Origin: Vespa crabro | Taxonomy: Eukaryota > Arthropoda > Insecta > Hymenoptera > Vespidae | Length of the DNA: 64,000 bases | Reading direction: 5' to 3' | Assembly (NCBI RefSeq): GCF_910589235.1 | Contig: NC_060963.1 | Location: 5,488,501-5,552,500 of the forward strand | Shown here: positions 25,101 to 36,036 of the stretch, in pieces | Layout of the letters: each line of letters starts with the position of its first letter | Position numbering within the stretch: the stretch's first letter is position 1 | Made by a program: the position numbers and the translations under genes | The notes under the pieces: generated by a model | Databases searched by the model: none | Told to the model about the DNA's origin: nothing | Seen by the model: only the letters and a program-made list of their open reading frames with translations

Positions 25101-28100
25101 TTAAGTATGTATTATACTTTTCCAGTTATAAGACCTGAAAGTTACAATAATGCTGCGCCGACATTAGCATTACCCAAGGTGTATTACGTGGAGGTCGGTA
25201 CGGTCGATCTTCGTACATAGCGGCATATTAACTTTAAAACTTAATATCTCAATAGTGGTTTGTGCGAAAGTTACAAGTTAATAATGCTTTAAAAACGTTT
25301 CGATGTCAACTGTAGGTATATATAATAGAAAAGTATAAGTTCCCATATTGAAGATTTAACATGGCCTACATGTGATTTTTAAACGTTATCCGAGGTCAAA
25401 TCAATTACACCATCTTATGCCCCCTTCGACGAAGTCATAAATTTTTTTAGGAAATATTTCTTCGAAATTTACATTACAATGAACGGGTAATTTCGGGTAA
25501 AAGAGTTAAGTTACTCACCCCCCTCCCGTTTAATATTTTTCGGATCGAATTTCTTTCTTTGCAATATCTATGTACGTATGAATGAGAAACTAGGCCTTTT
25601 AGGATTATTCATGCTAAAATATCTAATCCACGAAACGATGGCTTCATATAACATCATCGAACAAAATGCAAAGCGGGAATATTTATCGCGAACAAACTCT
25701 CTTGACGAAGTGACAATGCAGCTTGCGATAACAAAAGGTGCACCGGATGTAACAACTTCTGTCCTTACTTTACATGCTGCCTTGAAATATAGCGCTACCG
25801 TATGTACGATTCTCCCTTCTTCTTACTCTCTCTCTCTCTCTCTCGCTCTGTCTGCTAGTTAGCTATGCCATCTGGTGTTGAAAAGAGAGAGAGAGAGCAA
25901 TCAGGAGAGAGAGAGAGAGAGAGAGAGTGACAGGGTGACAGAGAGGGAGAGAGAGAGAGAGAGAGTAATACGATTAATACCGCACCGAGTGGACATAGTG
26001 CTTAACAGGATAGAGTATCGGCATTAAGTGTGGTTTCGAGAATCTCAAATAATATATTTTTTTTCTTTATCTATTTTTATTTTTTGTTATCTTACATCTT
26101 AATGCCTGCTGACGTCGAAAATATGGTGAAAAAACAGCTAAACGTATTGTGAGATATATCACGATTTTCCTAAATACATCAGCACGTTATCCGAAAAATT
26201 GTCTAATAAAATTGACGTCATGTCTATTAAACGTCAGTTTCAGGCTATCATTCAAGCGCAAAGAGCATACTAGCAGACGAGAACACCGTGAATCCTTTAG
26301 CGGAGCGGTTCCTGCCAAGTTTATACGTGCTACCACAGTGAAACCGCACACACTGAGTCCGCAATGGAAAGAAAAATTTCGCTTGTAAATTATCGTCCTC
26401 CTATATTATTCATTTTTTCAATTTTAATTTTCATACAGCGTGCCACAAAAGTATCTAGTCTCTCTTAAGTACTATAATATATTAAATAAATTTTATAAAA
26501 AATTATAAGTTCTTTCTTTTATTTATTTGTGCGTTTTATAACAAAATATAACAAATTAAAATTCCACAAATTTATTATTTATTAACTTTTTGTAATTACT
26601 TTCAATATCTTCGTATACAAAGAATGTTACTTAAAGTATTTAATATTTTTAAATGTTACATGTAACAAAAAACAGCAATAAAATCAATAAAGTAATATCT
26701 AAGCGAGAGGTGACCGGATACTTAAGTGCTACCTGTCTATTAATGAAAAAAAAAAAATTATGAGGGAATAGATAAATTTATAAAGTCTTCCGCGATATAA
26801 TTTTATTTTAGCGACATCGACGATATCAGCACGGATATCTTGCATCTCGATATATGGTATGTCTTCGTAAGTAGGTTTTACCTACTTGAAACATACTAGG
26901 GCCAGCACATTATTCAAAAATATATAATTTTTAGGGACCACGACGACGAATCCTCGGTATTCGACGCCGTTAGTAAATTGAACGAAGTGCGAGGTGTTAA
27001 GGGTCTTGGTCGATTTTTTAAACAAATTGCACAAAGTGCCCGTTCCGGTAGTCAAGATGACTTTTTGGGCTGCGTGAATGTTCCACTTCAGGTAGAACAA
27101 TATCCGTGATTTAAATAGAAACGACATTTATAATTTTCTCGAATATCTTAGGATATTCCAAGCACAGGCTTGGAACGTTGGTATAAACTCGAAGCAAGAA
27201 CACAAAGGAGCAACATTCAGGGTAGAATCAAATTAAAATTGTGGCTATCCACACGAGAAGACAGAGGAACATCCGAAGAAGATAATTGGGCTGAGCTTAG
27301 ACAGCAAGAAAGACTTTATACCATTTTCCTCGATCATGAAATGAACAAACAAGGGGTATTCGATCTGTTTCTATAAACGTTCAAGTTATTTTATAAATTC
27401 TTTATATTTTTACACTCTCATTCGAACTGTATATCGCTTCTCAGGAAGATTTCACAGGTGAGTTACCCCAAACAGCACTGACAATTCTTCATCAGCATGC
27501 TGTGCAAGGTGATGTCACAGAATTGCAGCAGGCATTGATCAAATGGATCGCTAGTTCGAAACATCCGGCTGTAGATTCGAAAGTTCTCCATCGTCTTCTT
27601 CAGGTAATCATTTAAATCGAATTTAATACGAATGGTAGAAAAAATATTACAAATAAATATTAATCTTGAATAAACTTGTTCTCTATTATTTCGCTTTTTA
27701 GGAAATAGATAACCTATGGCATTTAAAAACGACGGAAACATTATCGCGAGACGAAGAACAGTCTCTGGCAGATTCTTTCAATGATTTTTTAGAAATAGCA
27801 CTCAAAAAGATTCAACAACATCGTACGTTATATCCGCCATTACATCGATTATCGATCTCTAAGCTTGACAATCTCCTGAGGTAATTTCTAATCGTCTATT
27901 TACTAGACACATCGAATAAGGATCTGACTTTCTGAAATGCTTTTATTACTTTGTTTCAGATGTTTAGGTCTTTTATCGAATATGAAAGCTTTTTGGGCAT
28001 GCTGTCCCTTTAACAAGGAAATAAGAGGAGAAATTATAACAGCCCTTAGAAAGGGAACTCACGAGTGGTACGTTAATCGATCAAAAATCTTTTTTTTAGA

Positions 28101-31100
28101 AGTATATTTCTTTTTTTTGGGGGAGGTTTAAATGCCTCGTAACTACATTTTAATTGTTAATCTAGGTACGAAGATGTGCGACATCAAACTATGTATCATG
28201 ATCAGGAACCTGATCAAGATGCGGATCGCGTCTTGCAAGACTTTACAAATTTAGTCACGGCACTGTTAGTAGATTTGGAACAGGGTCGTATGTATTATAA
28301 TAGTCTCTTTGAAAGGTAAATTAGATAATATCTTGCGTTATTTATCAAACTAGGAAGGATATAATTTTTATTGATACAATATTTTCACCTTTCAGTACAA
28401 ATGGTGTACCATATTTTTCAGCAGTTTATAAACAGTTGGAAAAACTGGTAAGTATCTATAATAGGAACGATTAATATCAATGATGAGAATTACGTGAAAT
28501 TTTGTTACTACGTCACAGCAGGAACACGTGATCACATAATACACAATGTTATTTTTTATTTCTTATCTCGTCAAGCTCGATGTGCTATGTTTGGCTTCAA
28601 TGCTTTATCGCAGACATCGATCGTGTTTTTATACGCTCTTTTTAATATGATTGATAATCTTTTAATTATACTTTCATATTTTTAAAAAAGCACGATATTG
28701 CGACGTTATTTTTATAGATTCGATCGATGTATACTTACATTCAATTGTGTCAGTACACATATGCGTGTCACACACACATACACACGGACACACGTACGCC
28801 CACACGCGCATACACATATACATGTACACCATTTACTTATTTACTGTAGGAAATATGAAAAGCTTGCGATATTTAAGAAGATGCTTATGTACCATCGACG
28901 TACAAGAAAAAAGAAAGAATTCGCAAGAGTTTATTGTCCATCGGTTCATCATTATTTTACTGTTCACAAAATATTTGTTCGTAGCTGGCGGAACACGTGG
29001 CGAAACACATGGAGAACACTTCCGAGGTACTTTTCTAATGCCTCCAAGAAATGTTAATCTCTCCTTGTCTTTCTTTTCCTATATTCTTCGACTTTCCTGT
29101 AGTTGTAAAAGTAAATTTACCCATTGACCCTCCCCTCTATCTTCGTATACCTGGTGATGTAATTTCAAAGAAATAGATTCTATAGGAAAAACAATATTAG
29201 CCATATTAATAACCAATTTATCTTCTACTTTAGTATTATTTATTTATGGCGTAATATATCTATAATTTCTTAATACAAAGTCATTATGCAAAATATCTAG
29301 AGACTAACGTACAATGACATTGACACGGATAGTGTTTAAATCTTAAGATTCTTTTTTTTTTTCAGTGGAAATTCACTTATTTCCTCGATAGATGTTAGGT
29401 AACACTGGCACTGCAGTATGTGCTGCACGTATCTGTCATATAGATATGCATGGTAGTGATGCATGAATAAGTTGAATATTACATTACGTATTTCAACTGA
29501 ATATTTTATTTCTACCATGACACGATATTATGTGATATAATATATTTTTTACAGTAAAACAAATATTTTTAATCTGTCCCTTTATTAAATTGAAATACTA
29601 ACCAAAAGAATATTTTCAAAATATTATTAAAACAATTTTAATATTTCTTTTTTTATTTCATACAAATTAATTATTATTAATAAATTAAAATTTTTATTTC
29701 GAAATAATTTTTTTTTTCTTAATAAAATAATTTTTCAAATTAAATTAATAAAAAATTTAAATTTTGTTATTGACTTATTCCATTAACACTTCTTGACCTA
29801 TACTATATGTATACATTGTCTTTTAGCTCTCTCGATAATCACATCTTTGCACGTTATAATGATCAATTGCTTTTCTTCACCAAGTATTCACCATTCGTTT
29901 AAATTTTAACATTACTTATTATAAAAAAAATAGATATCGATAGAAATTAAGAATCATTATACATTAAAATATTTATCACTAAATGTTAATTAATTCGACA
30001 GATTCAAAATGAACTCGGTGCAAGAGTCACCACCGCTTGTCTCCAAATCCATGGACAAAACAGAGACGAAGATTACGTATTACCACCTGGTGCAGAAATA
30101 GGGACACCAATTTTTGAGTTATATCTAGCATTGCAAGACTTCGTGAGGTATATTAATTCAAATACAGAATATTCATAGATAGGTCAGATTTTGTTTTCAA
30201 GAGGCAACAGGGAAACGCATTTTTTCGAAAATTATTGTTAAGTAAAAATACACCAAAAGTAAGAAAAAAATAGCACCATTATAAAGAAAATTAATAGAAC
30301 TTTCAAATAATATATAACCACTTGATCCTTGTTGGTATTTAAGATTTTTTATTATCCCCCTTGAATTTATTTACAAGGATTTGATCTTCTATCGAAAATA
30401 GAATTTATCAATCCCGTCGTTTTTCAAATCATTAGATTTTATAATAATATGGTGTACACTTTTCATTTGGAGATTGTATACGGTGTCTCAAAAATAACAA
30501 ATTTATACAATACTTATTATTAAAATTTTTTCTTTTATTCAGTATGAAGGAAAAGTTACCGTTATCTGATCAGAAAACTCTGATAATTTGCAATTATTAC
30601 GAATGGTTCAAACCGGCTATTGACAAGTGGTTGGATCTTGCAAAGTTAAAAGCAATTCAGAGAATCAGAAAAGCGGCAGAATTGGATCGAATTTGTACAG
30701 GTGATTTTATAGTAAAGCATTGTACATCTGCAATTGATGCAACTGCATGCTTTTATCAGGTAAAATATTTGTTATCTTATATCTTAGTGTAATACGATAA
30801 ATATATAAGATATACATATGGTTAAATAATTGTTGTAATATCTATAGATCAAAGAGTTTTGGAAGAAATTAGCATGGCCAGATTTTATCGGATCGTATAG
30901 TTTCGTATTGAAAGTTATCGATGTAAGAGATTGAATAAAATTATTTCATTAATGTAAAACAATATTACAAACGTATACATATCAAAATTTGTTTCTAATA
31001 GGCTATCTGTAGTCCTGCTGCTTACTATGCTGAAATAACCCACCAAAAATTAGCTGAAAGTGGATATTATGAAGAACAAACACCATATAAAACCACAGAC

Positions 31101-33052
31101 GAGGTAATCGTTCAGGTAGAAATTGCTTTGCTTTAATTTATGCATCAGTGGTTAATAGTATCATCGGCAGACAGTATTGAGTAAGTAGAATACATATGTA
31201 TTGTTTAGATGCATCATAATAACATTTTGTAACATTCGTAAGTATAGATACATTCAATGATTATTGAATATATTCGGTTACACTTTAAAAGAGAATTTTT
31301 TTCCAGATTTTGAGAATGATATTTTTCCAAAATTGAATCATTTGATTTCTTTCCGTTTAGATGTGCGTCGCTATAAATGGTTTAGAATATGTAAGAAGAT
31401 GGTTATTAAATCTAGGAGAAGAACTTCACGTTGAGAAACTTCTCACAGCTTTGGAGAATCAAGCTGGAGATTCTGCTCGAGCGCAATGGAGAAATGCTTT
31501 GACTTTACCATTGGAACAAGCGCCTGGACAAATGTTACTCTTCATTAATCAAATTGTTTCAAGAATCGGCACAAAGGTCAAAATCATTATAAAATATTAA
31601 TAAACGATAGAGTGATCGGAATGATATATCAAATATCCTTGTCGTATTATAACTTGTAGAAAATTAATTTAAATTTGATCTATTTCCATTGTTTTTGTTA
31701 TTGTTCAGATGAGACCATCTTTGAAAAAATCCATGTTTCATCTTGCTTGGTCACCCGACAGTTTGCCCACGTCAGAAGCAATCACGCCTTTATTGGAATA
31801 TTTGGATGTACATTTGGTAGCTCTTAATTCGTCTCTTTTAGCTGTCAATTTTACGCGTGTCTTACAAGACGTTTGGGAAGTCGTTCTCAATGAATTGAGC
31901 AATCAAATGGATGGAAATGCAGGAGTAAGTTGCATAAAACGATTAAAAAATGATGGTAATATTAACATTGATTCCATTCTAGGACAAACCAGCTATGTTT
32001 TATGAAAGATTGTACGAAGCGCTCGATCTATTGATCAAATTCTTTCATGCGGATGAAAAGGGTTTATCTTTAGGGGTACTACGTAGTCCGAGCTTTTTAA
32101 ATGTAGAAGAACGCTTGCAATATCATAAAATGGATACGACTTTTCTCATTAACCGTTACTATCGCCAAAGACTTCAAGTAATAATAATCATATCAACGAT
32201 GAGGAAAATTTCATTTCTTTCAAATTTTCATTCAATTCGAGCCCTGTTTCATTGAATTTTTCTTTAGGACCAAATGAATACCATGACATCAGAGTACGGC
32301 GTTTTGACAGTGAGAGCATATCTGAATCACGATTCGCTTTGTGTGGAAGTGATAAATGCTAGAGACGTAATACCGTTAGATCCGAATGGTTTTAGCGATC
32401 CATTTGTAATAATCGAATTGTTGCCACGAAAAGTTTTCGAACATTGTGCTGAACAACAAACCAACGTTAAGAAAAGAACTTTAAATCCAATGTTCGATGA
32501 ATGTTTCGAATTGTAAGTTTACGAATCCTTATACAGCTCCTTTATAATCATTTTCTTTCATTGAAATATAAATTAATTTTTTTTTTTTTTTTTTAATTAA
32601 GTTCCGTAAGCGTGGAACAGTGTCAAAGCCCTGATGCTATAGTCCTATTCACCGTAATGGATCACGATGTACTCACAGCGAACGACTTTGCTGGAGAAGC
32701 ATTTTTGGGATTAAGCACGATACCCGGTGTAGCTGACACTAATACCAGTATAGATAATTTTCATGGCCTCAAACATACAGAATTACCGTTAATGCACCAA
32801 AAAAATCGAAGTGAGTAGATACCTATGACAAATTTTTATAAGATCGAACTTGAGATCTTAAGATAATTATTCTGGATGAAAGCCATTCAATTTTTCAAAG
32901 CATATCATATTCGTATAAGTCATTGTATATTAATAAATAAAATAATTCCTATTTCAGACCATCCAATTCTTCAAATCCTAGAAACAAGAGTTGGCGATAA
33001 ATTAGCCCTCGACTTCGTAAAAAAACAGAAACAACGATTCGCCACGGCATAA
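18989..33052 (+). CDS. stac: Unc-13 homologue, Munc13-4/BAIAP3 (staccato) type
   Basis: Vesicle-priming factor of the Unc-13 family acting at SNARE-dependent exocytosis. The fly homologue staccato is known for tracheal lumen/vesicle fusion (recalled). Exons: 18989-19174, 20498-20805, 23702-23876, 23951-24118, 24374-24440, 24523-24712, 26244-26384, 26812-26856, 26935-27091, 27152-27355, 27445-27603, 27702-27880, 27960-28067, 28166-28315, 28396-28447, 28985-29026, 30002-30147, 30543-30759, 30848-30922, 31002-31115, 31361-31576, 31709-31924, 31983-32177, 32268-32512, 32602-32810, 32958-33052. They sum to 4059 nt, 1352 residues. C2A lies at about 280-480 (DANGFSDPY, later WDHDDE, so Ca-binding acidic loops are kept). 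The MUN/MHD helical region is at about 500-1165 and C2B at about 1180-1310 (DPNGFSDPF, MDHD). The start at MSFFNSLQQYVSDS is the first ATG in its frame. The gene lacks the C1 domain of neuronal Unc-13, which separates it from unc-13 proper. Weak donors are at 23877 and 31577. Confidence 0.9.
20806..23701 (+). other. 2.9-kb intron of the Unc-13-type gene
   Basis: AT-rich intron between the Ser/Arg-rich N-terminal exon and the exon preceding C2A. It contains a GA repeat at 22064-22132 (with a shorter GA run near 21320-21345). No additional exon with matching phase was found. Confidence 0.6.
22064..22132. repeat. (GA)n microsatellite
   Basis: About 68 bp of GA dinucleotides in the intron. Confidence 0.93.
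24713..26243 (+). other. 1.5-kb intron with facing CT and GA tracts
   Basis: Intron between C2A-region exons. It contains a CT tract (25826-25850) and GA tracts (25883-25966) close together in opposite sense, able to pair as a long hairpin in the transcript. An open frame at 25578-25862 has a protein-like look but its bordering AG/GT sites do not keep the host frame. Confidence 0.6.
26436..26735. mobile_element. MITE-like Tc1/mariner-type element with imperfect inverted ends
   Basis: About 300 bp in the intron between exons 26244-26384 and 26812-26856. The left end (26444-26460) reads CACAAAAGTATCTAGTC. The complement of the right end (26712-26728) reads CACTTAAGTATCCGGTC, identical at 13 of 17 positions and set at equal depth from the ends. 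A TA dinucleotide directly precedes the left end, as expected for Tc1/mariner insertion; the right flank is less clear. The interior is AT-rich and non-coding. Probably an old non-autonomous copy. Confidence 0.65.
28448..30001 (+). other. Introns flanking the 42-nt microexon
   Basis: Apart from the microexon at 28985-29026, this 1.55-kb stretch is AT-rich. It carries a CA-rich tract at about 28768-28830 in the upstream intron. Nothing else recognisable. Confidence 0.6.
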
Positions 33053-34458
33053 AAAAACGTGGCATCATTATAATGAATAAAATCAAATGCACAGGTTAAC
33101 AATGGTCGAAGAATCAATGAGAAGGAAGAACCATAGCTCGTTAAATCTTCTCCGAATATTTAACGCCAAGTTGCAATTCCTGTGTAAATCGTATTGAATT
33201 TAATCAATGTTGATAGGAGCGGTCAAGAAAAATAGCAACGAGAAAATTCAAAATTATTTTTCTGTTAGAAATGGGTTTATAAGAACGAAAAATGTTGGAA
33301 GGGAAAATAGAAATATGTCTGTGTGATATATTTAACGGTAAATGTTTTAAAATTATCGCCCAACTCGGAACGATTCGTCGAATTCGGAACGATATAAAAA
33401 GAAAAGTCTCGTCTCGTCTCGTCTCGGCTCGTTTCGTTTCATCTGGTCTTGTCGTAATGTTGGCTCGGTATATGTACAATGTATATATGTACCTATGTTC
33501 TTTCAAATTGCCGCTAAAAGATCGATTTTATTCTCGAAATATTTCTCGATATGTCTCGACCTATTTTGCATAGCTTCGAGAAAATACTAAGCCAGTAAAA
33601 GATGATCGATATACAAGAATATTTTTCTTACACGTCGTCGGCCAATACATCTAACTTATTCTATCTTCTCGTCGCCACTCTAATTCTCGAATATTATCTC
33701 GGTAAACAGTGGCGTGTTTACTAAGAATGTCGAAAGGTTATTCTGTCGCAAAAAGGAAATGTGTCATCGGTAACACATTCTAATAACACGACGTCTTAGC
33801 ACGATCCTTTCTAAATCATGCGATTCGAATCTTTGAATCGCGCCTCTAGTACAAGGTGTTACGCCTAATTTCATTTGCTCGAACAATCTCTACTTTTCCT
33901 ACTCTCTTTGCGACTTTGTCAACGCAACGTTTGATGTTGAAAAGTAGATATTTTGCGTAACGATTGGAAAAATTAGAAATACATATAATGTATGGTATTA
34001 TGAAAATCGAAGAAGAAGAGAAAAAAAACAAAAGGAAAAGGAAAAGAAAAAAGGAAAGGAAGGAAGGAAAAAAAATGAAAGCGAAACTAATCTCAAGCGC
34101 ACACACGTCAATTTTTTCTAATGCACGTATCACTTTGCGCCTCCCTGTGTATCTTATACATACAAACGATGAGGATATTATGTAAAACACTTTACATCTG
34201 ATGCGCCTTATATCAAAAGAAAAGGTTAAGTAAATAGATATATAACGTATGTTTGAACCTGGATAAACTTCGTGCATCGAATCCAATCGAACTTCTAGTA
34301 TATTTTGCTTTTTCAAACCACCAAAAACGTATGTACAATCTATCTTGTATCGTGAGACAAATAAATGATATATATGTATAAACATTAGTATCTACTGACC
34401 AACAACAACAACAACAACAATAATAAAAGCAAAAAAAAAGAAAAGAAATAATAATAAT
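33053..34458. other. Convergent 3' region of the Unc-13-type and DNAL1 genes
   Basis: Contains the Unc-13-type 3'UTR with an early AATAAA at 33076-33081. Further features are short GTCTC-type repeats around 33404-33425, a purine-rich stretch at 34006-34075 and an (AAC)n run near 34400-34420. The 179-codon minus-strand frame at 33846-34385 is rich in F, I, S and K, lies antisense to 3'UTR sequence, and looks like chance. Confidence 0.55.
33076..33081 (+). terminator. Candidate poly(A) signal of the Unc-13-type gene
   Basis: AATAAA 24 bp past the stop codon. It would give a very short 3'UTR; distal signals may also be used. Confidence 0.4.
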
Positions 34459-35269
34459 TTATGGCATTTCTTCAGGAATTTTGGAATTTGGGGACGAACT
34501 ATCGTTCTTAATTAATATTGCTTGATTAATGGACGTATTGTCCTCGGTTCGTATAATTGGTTCACCATCTAATTTTTCCAGATGAGGCAGACGTCGAGCA
34601 ACTTCCAATCTCCATTGATCCACCTAAAATAAATTATACGTAACTTATAATTGATATTTTTCCTATGTACCTAGATTCCCATCATTGTCACGCTCGTAAT
34701 ATTTTATGGCTACCTCAAGGCTATCGTACAATGGATTTCCAACAAAGGATAAATCTCGGATATTTGTAAGTTCTTGCAATCTGCCAAATTCGATCCAATC
34801 TCTCACCAAATTATTAGACATATATAATGCTCGAAGATTTTTCATTGCGCTAATACCTTTCATTTTTTCGATATAATTGTAGGAAATCCAAAGTTCCTCT
34901 AAAGTATCACCAAGTGATTCAAGACCTGAAAAGCTTTTCACCACGTTACGACTCAACGACAAGATCTTTAAGTTTTTCAATGTTCCAATTCCTACAAAAT
35001 AATCCAATTTATTTTGTATATATATATATATATTTTATAAATATATATATATATATTTATAAACTCTCACCTGTTATCTTTTCGATCATATTCGTCGACA
35101 AAGATAGTCTTTCACATCCAGTTAAACACGCCAAAGAGTTATCCATCTTTTCAATAGGAAGCCATTGAAAGCTTAAAATAACTTCTTTTGCAGTCGCAGG
35201 ATCCTGTTTGTTTTCTTCCTCCCAACGTCGTATCGCTTCTTTACAAGTCGTTGCTTTGACGACTGCCAT
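34459..35269 (-). CDS. DNAL1: Axonemal dynein light chain 1 (LRR protein)
   Basis: Leucine-rich-repeat light chain that binds the outer-arm dynein gamma heavy chain in motile cilia and flagella. In insects a role in sperm tails and possibly chordotonal cilia is expected. Three exons on the minus strand: 35269-35071, 34991-34714, 34623-34459; 642 nt, 213 residues, stop TAA. Family signatures in order are ATTCKEAIRRWEEEN, PIEKMDNSL, CERLSLSTNMIEKI, LEELWISYNYIEK, LRALYMSNNLVRDW, FVGNPL and RRLPHLEKLDGEPI. The donor of exon 2 must be at CTTGAG/GTAGCC, because the stronger-looking GT 41 bases further on breaks the frame. The tail after LDGEP is somewhat longer than in vertebrates (about 190 residues) and unlike them. 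The gene is single, compact, with intron 1 carrying a TA repeat at 35018-35057. Confidence 0.93.
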
Positions 35270-36036
35270 TTCTTCTTTGTACTTAAATTTCTGATATACT
35301 TCTTATCATTTATAAAGAAAAAAAAGAAAAAAAAGAAAGAAACAAGTAAACGATAAGAATAAAGATAGATAAAAAAAAGAAAATAAAGGATAAAATTTGG
35401 ATTTGTCCTGTACAAGATAATGATCGGAGTATTCGTAAAGGTATCTAAGAAACAATCAATGTAACTACTTTCTTATGCGCACGCCTATTTCTGATTATAC
35501 GAAAGATGCCCACAAACATATGTACTCACGTACAACGTTTATCTGCCGTTGATGATGATAATATTAATGATAAAATTGTTCGATATAATAATGAAAAGGA
35601 CCACAATAGGGAAGGCAGTTATATAAAAGACTCGTTAAAAATTCTTAAAGAATAACGGACACTTTATTGCATATAGATATAAAAAGAAAAGTGTCAGAAT
35701 AGTTAAATCTTATCGAGGGTCTCAACGACTTGCCTATATTTGTGCGATCGACAAATATGTTCCTCTATTTAATTTGTGATATCCCTCACAAAATCAAATG
35801 AAATTAATAAATCAAATGAAATAAAATAATAAATGTAGAGAAAAGAAAAATGTACCCTTCGTTGTACATCTCGTTTTATATTTATTAACGCGTCGCTTTA
35901 TGTCGAACGCTTCTAAATGTTAATCCATAAGGATGGATTTGAATTACGACCGGTGCAGATAAAAGCGATTACTTTCGTATGAAAATCAGGGTGACCTTTT
36001 TCAATCGATCGTAGATAAATCCAACGCACATATCGA
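35270..36036. other. Spacer between DNAL1 start and hig-like 3' end
   Basis: AT-rich. It should contain the DNAL1 promoter on its left side and the hig-like 3'UTR on its right, with a minus-strand AATAAA at 35881-35886 about 150 bp past the stop. No ORF of note. Confidence 0.55.

Noticed and set aside
25578..25862. 94-codon plus-strand ORF in an Unc-13-type intron
   Set aside because: Amino-acid mix looks protein-like and a GTATGT donor follows, but the only nearby acceptor (TTTTAG before 25602) gives a frame with a stop when joined to the preceding phase-2 exon, and no family is recognised.
28747..29127. 126-codon ORF covering the CA repeat and microexon region
   Set aside because: Reads the microexon in the wrong frame and is mostly repeat-derived.
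30464..30500. Possible transposon end reading GGTGTCTCAAAAATAAC
   Set aside because: Looks like a terminal repeat, but no inverted partner was found within the intron.
33846..34385. 179-codon minus-strand ORF
   Set aside because: Extreme F/I/S/K bias, antisense to the 3'UTR of the Unc-13-type gene, no domain resemblance; arises from purine-rich plus-strand sequence.
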